A stretch of 5,928 bases of DNA, taken from NCBI GenBank assembly GCA_016210375.1, contig JACQUH010000065.1, positions 1 through 5,928 of the forward strand, written 5' to 3'. The stretch comes from Chloroflexota bacterium. GTDB lineage: Bacteria > Chloroflexota > Dehalococcoidia > Lucifugimonadales > JACPCL1. Under the pieces are notes generated by a model. It did no database searches. It was not told the DNA's origin and was given only the letters and a program-made list of their open reading frames with translations. Shown in pieces: positions 4,414 to 5,928 of the stretch. Position 1 is the stretch's first letter. Each line of letters starts with the position of its first letter. The translations under genes and the position numbers were made by a program.

Positions 4414-5928
4414 TTGACCACGCCCATCCGCCGCCAGTACGAGCGCATCAAACGCCAGCACCCTGACGCCATCCTCCTTTTTCGCCTGGGCGACTTCTAC
4501 GAGACCTTTGACGACGACGCGAGGGTGGTGGCCAGGGAACTGGACATCGCCCTGACCTCCCGGGAGTTGGGGGCCGGCCACCGCCATCCCCTGGCCGGTA
4601 TCCCCTACCACGCCCTGGAAGGCTACCTGGGCCGCCTCATCAAGAAGGGGTACCGCGTGGCTATCTGCGAGCAGACCAGCGACCCCACCGCCTCCCGCGG
4701 CCTAGTGGACCGCGCCGTGGTCCGGGTGGTGACCCCCGGCACGGTGGTGGAGCCATCACTGCTGGAGGCGGGGGCCAACAACTACCTTGCCTCGGTGCTG
4801 GTAGAGGGCGCCGCCGCGGGCTTGGCCTACATTGACATCAGCACCAGCACCCGCGTCTCCCTCTCCCAGATGCCCCTCGCCTCCCTCACCCTGGAGCTGG
4901 AGCGCCTCTCCCCCGCCGAGGTGGTGCTATGCAAAGGCCAGGAGGCCACCTTGCCTGGACCGTACTCCACTGCAACCCTGGACGCCGCCGCCTTCCGCCT
5001 GGAAGCCTCTCGCCAGCTCATCATGGAGCAGCTCGGAGTAGCCACCCTGGAAGGCTTCGGGTGCGAGGGCCTGCCCCTGGCGGTGCGGGCCGCCGGCGGC
5101 CTGTTCATCTACCTGGCGGAGCGCCAGAAGGAGGCCCTGGCCCGCCTGGACGGCCTCTCGCCCTACGACCTGGGATCGGCGATGCTGCTGGACGCCCAAA
5201 CGCGCCGCAACCTGGAGCTGTTCGCCGGGGGCCGGTGGGAGGCCAAGGGGCATTCCCTCCTCTCGGTGCTGGACTTCACCCACACCCCCATGGGCGCGAG
5301 GCTCCTGCGCCGGTGGCTGGGCCAGCCCCTCCTGGACCTGCCCACCATCCTCCAGCGACAGGAGGCAGTGGTGTGGCTCCATGCGCACCCCCAGGCCCGC
5401 CACGCCCTGGCCCAGCTCCTGGGCCGCATGGCGGACCTAGAGCGCATCATCAACCGGGTCAAGAGCGGCGCCGCCCTGCCCAGGGAGCTCGCCTCCCTGG
5501 GCAACAGCCTGGAAGCCCTGCCCAGGGTACGTCAGGCCCTCCTGGAAGACGGGGAGCCGCCTCGTCCACTGGCCTGGCTTTTGGCCTCCCTGCCTCTCTG
5601 CCAGGAGGCCGCCCAGCTTATCCGCGCCGCCATCCAGGAGGAGCCGGGCCAGGTGGGGGAAGGGACGGTCGTCAAGGAGGGCTTTTCCCCGGAGCTGGAC
5701 GAGGTGCGGCGGGCTGCCCAGGATGCCCGGGGGTACATCGCCCAGATGGAGGGCCAAGAGCGGGAGCGCACGGGCATCCGGAACCTGAAGGTGGGATACA
5801 ACAAGGTCTTCGGCTACTACATTGAGGTGACGGCCCCTCATCTGTCCAGAGTGCCCCAGGAGTACCAGCGCCGGCAGACCATCACCAGCGGCGAGCGCTT
5901 CATCACCCCGGAGCTGAAGGAGTATGAA
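4414..5928 (+). CDS. mutS: DNA mismatch repair protein MutS, N-terminal 505 residues, cut by the window edge
   Basis: MutS binds base mismatches and small loops and recruits MutL. The mismatch-binding domain opens the protein, with the GDFYE motif at 26-30 (Phe28 and Glu30 are the mismatch-contacting FxE residues) and PLAGIPYHA (59-67) with AICEQT (83-88). The connector domain (about 120-250) has GLAYIDIST. The core begins about 255, with RRNLEL (264-269) and SVLDFTHTPMGARLLRRWL (284-302). The clamp/lever region has KVGYNKVFGYYIEV (459-472) and ends in ITPELKEYE. The lever end, Walker ATPase and dimerisation domain (about 350-370 residues) lie beyond the window. TTG 4414 is the start: an in-frame TAG lies at 4402, the family's N-terminal pattern begins right there, and AGGGGG is 5 nt upstream. 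The reading frame is unbroken. Confidence 0.97.
   Translation, partial: MTTPIRRQYERIKRQHPDAILLFRLGDFYETFDDDARVVARELDIALTSRELGAGHRHPLAGIPYHALEGYLGRLIKKGYRVAICEQTSDPTASRGLVDRAVVRVVTPGTVVEPSLLEAGANNYLASVLVEGAAAGLAYIDISTSTRVSLSQMPLASLTLELERLSPAEVVLCKGQEATLPGPYSTATLDAAAFRLEASRQLIMEQLGVATLEGFGCEGLPLAVRAAGGLFIYLAERQKEALARLDGLSPYDLGSAMLLDAQTRRNLELFAGGRWEAKGHSLLSVLDFTHTPMGARLLRRWLGQPLLDLPTILQRQEAVVWLHAHPQARHALAQLLGRMADLERIINRVKSGAALPRELASLGNSLEALPRVRQALLEDGEPPRPLAWLLASLPLCQEAAQLIRAAIQEEPGQVGEGTVVKEGFSPELDEVRRAAQDARGYIAQMEGQERERTGIRNLKVGYNKVFGYYIEVTAPHLSRVPQEYQRRQTITSGERFITPELKEYE

Noticed and set aside
4929..5825. A 298-codon plus-strand open frame inside mutS
   Set aside because: It is Pro/Gly/Ala-rich, reads out of frame with clearly conserved MutS motifs, and is a by-product of high GC content.

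Overview
The window is high-GC bacterial DNA with four complete protein genes, a fifth cut off by the window's right edge, and an unusually readable set of control signals. The MutS sequence, the use of an FrhB-type (coenzyme F420 family) flavoprotein, and short G/C palindromes beside genes all suggest a Chloroflexota bacterium, perhaps related to Dehalococcoidia. That is an inference from family resemblance, not a database result.

Left half, minus strand (3353 down to 195): a two-gene operon. The first gene (3010-1418) encodes a 530-residue siroheme/[4Fe-4S] sulfite/nitrite reductase of the NirA/SirA type. Its stop overlaps by 4 bp (ATGA) the start of the second gene (1421-195), a 408-residue FrhB-family protein with an N-terminal 2x[4Fe-4S] ferredoxin domain. 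Together they resemble a split version of the methanogen F420-dependent sulfite reductase Fsr, where an FrhB-like half and a siroheme half are fused. The catalytic partner here is the assimilatory monomeric type, and it carries the Tyr and Cys that form the active-site crosslink in mycobacterial SirA, which favours sulfite over nitrite. Upstream lie a promoter, a perfect 17-nt dyad just behind its -35, and a leader of about 290 nt. The leader contains an intrinsic terminator and a possible antiterminator, so the operon looks controlled by transcription attenuation.

Right half, plus strand: a 107-residue protein of unknown function (3527-3850); an 81-residue DUF4242-family protein (3941-4186) behind a near-consensus promoter and ahead of a strong terminator (4259-4293); then mutS (4414 to the window end). 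mutS begins at a TTG codon directly after a G/C palindrome that also supplies its ribosome-binding site. A similar palindrome lies at the left edge of the window (7-29).

Stretches without genes: 1-194 holds only the left palindrome; 3011-3526 holds the divergent control region; 4187-4413 holds the terminator, the mutS promoter and the second palindrome. No tRNA, rRNA, CRISPR array or insertion sequence was seen.
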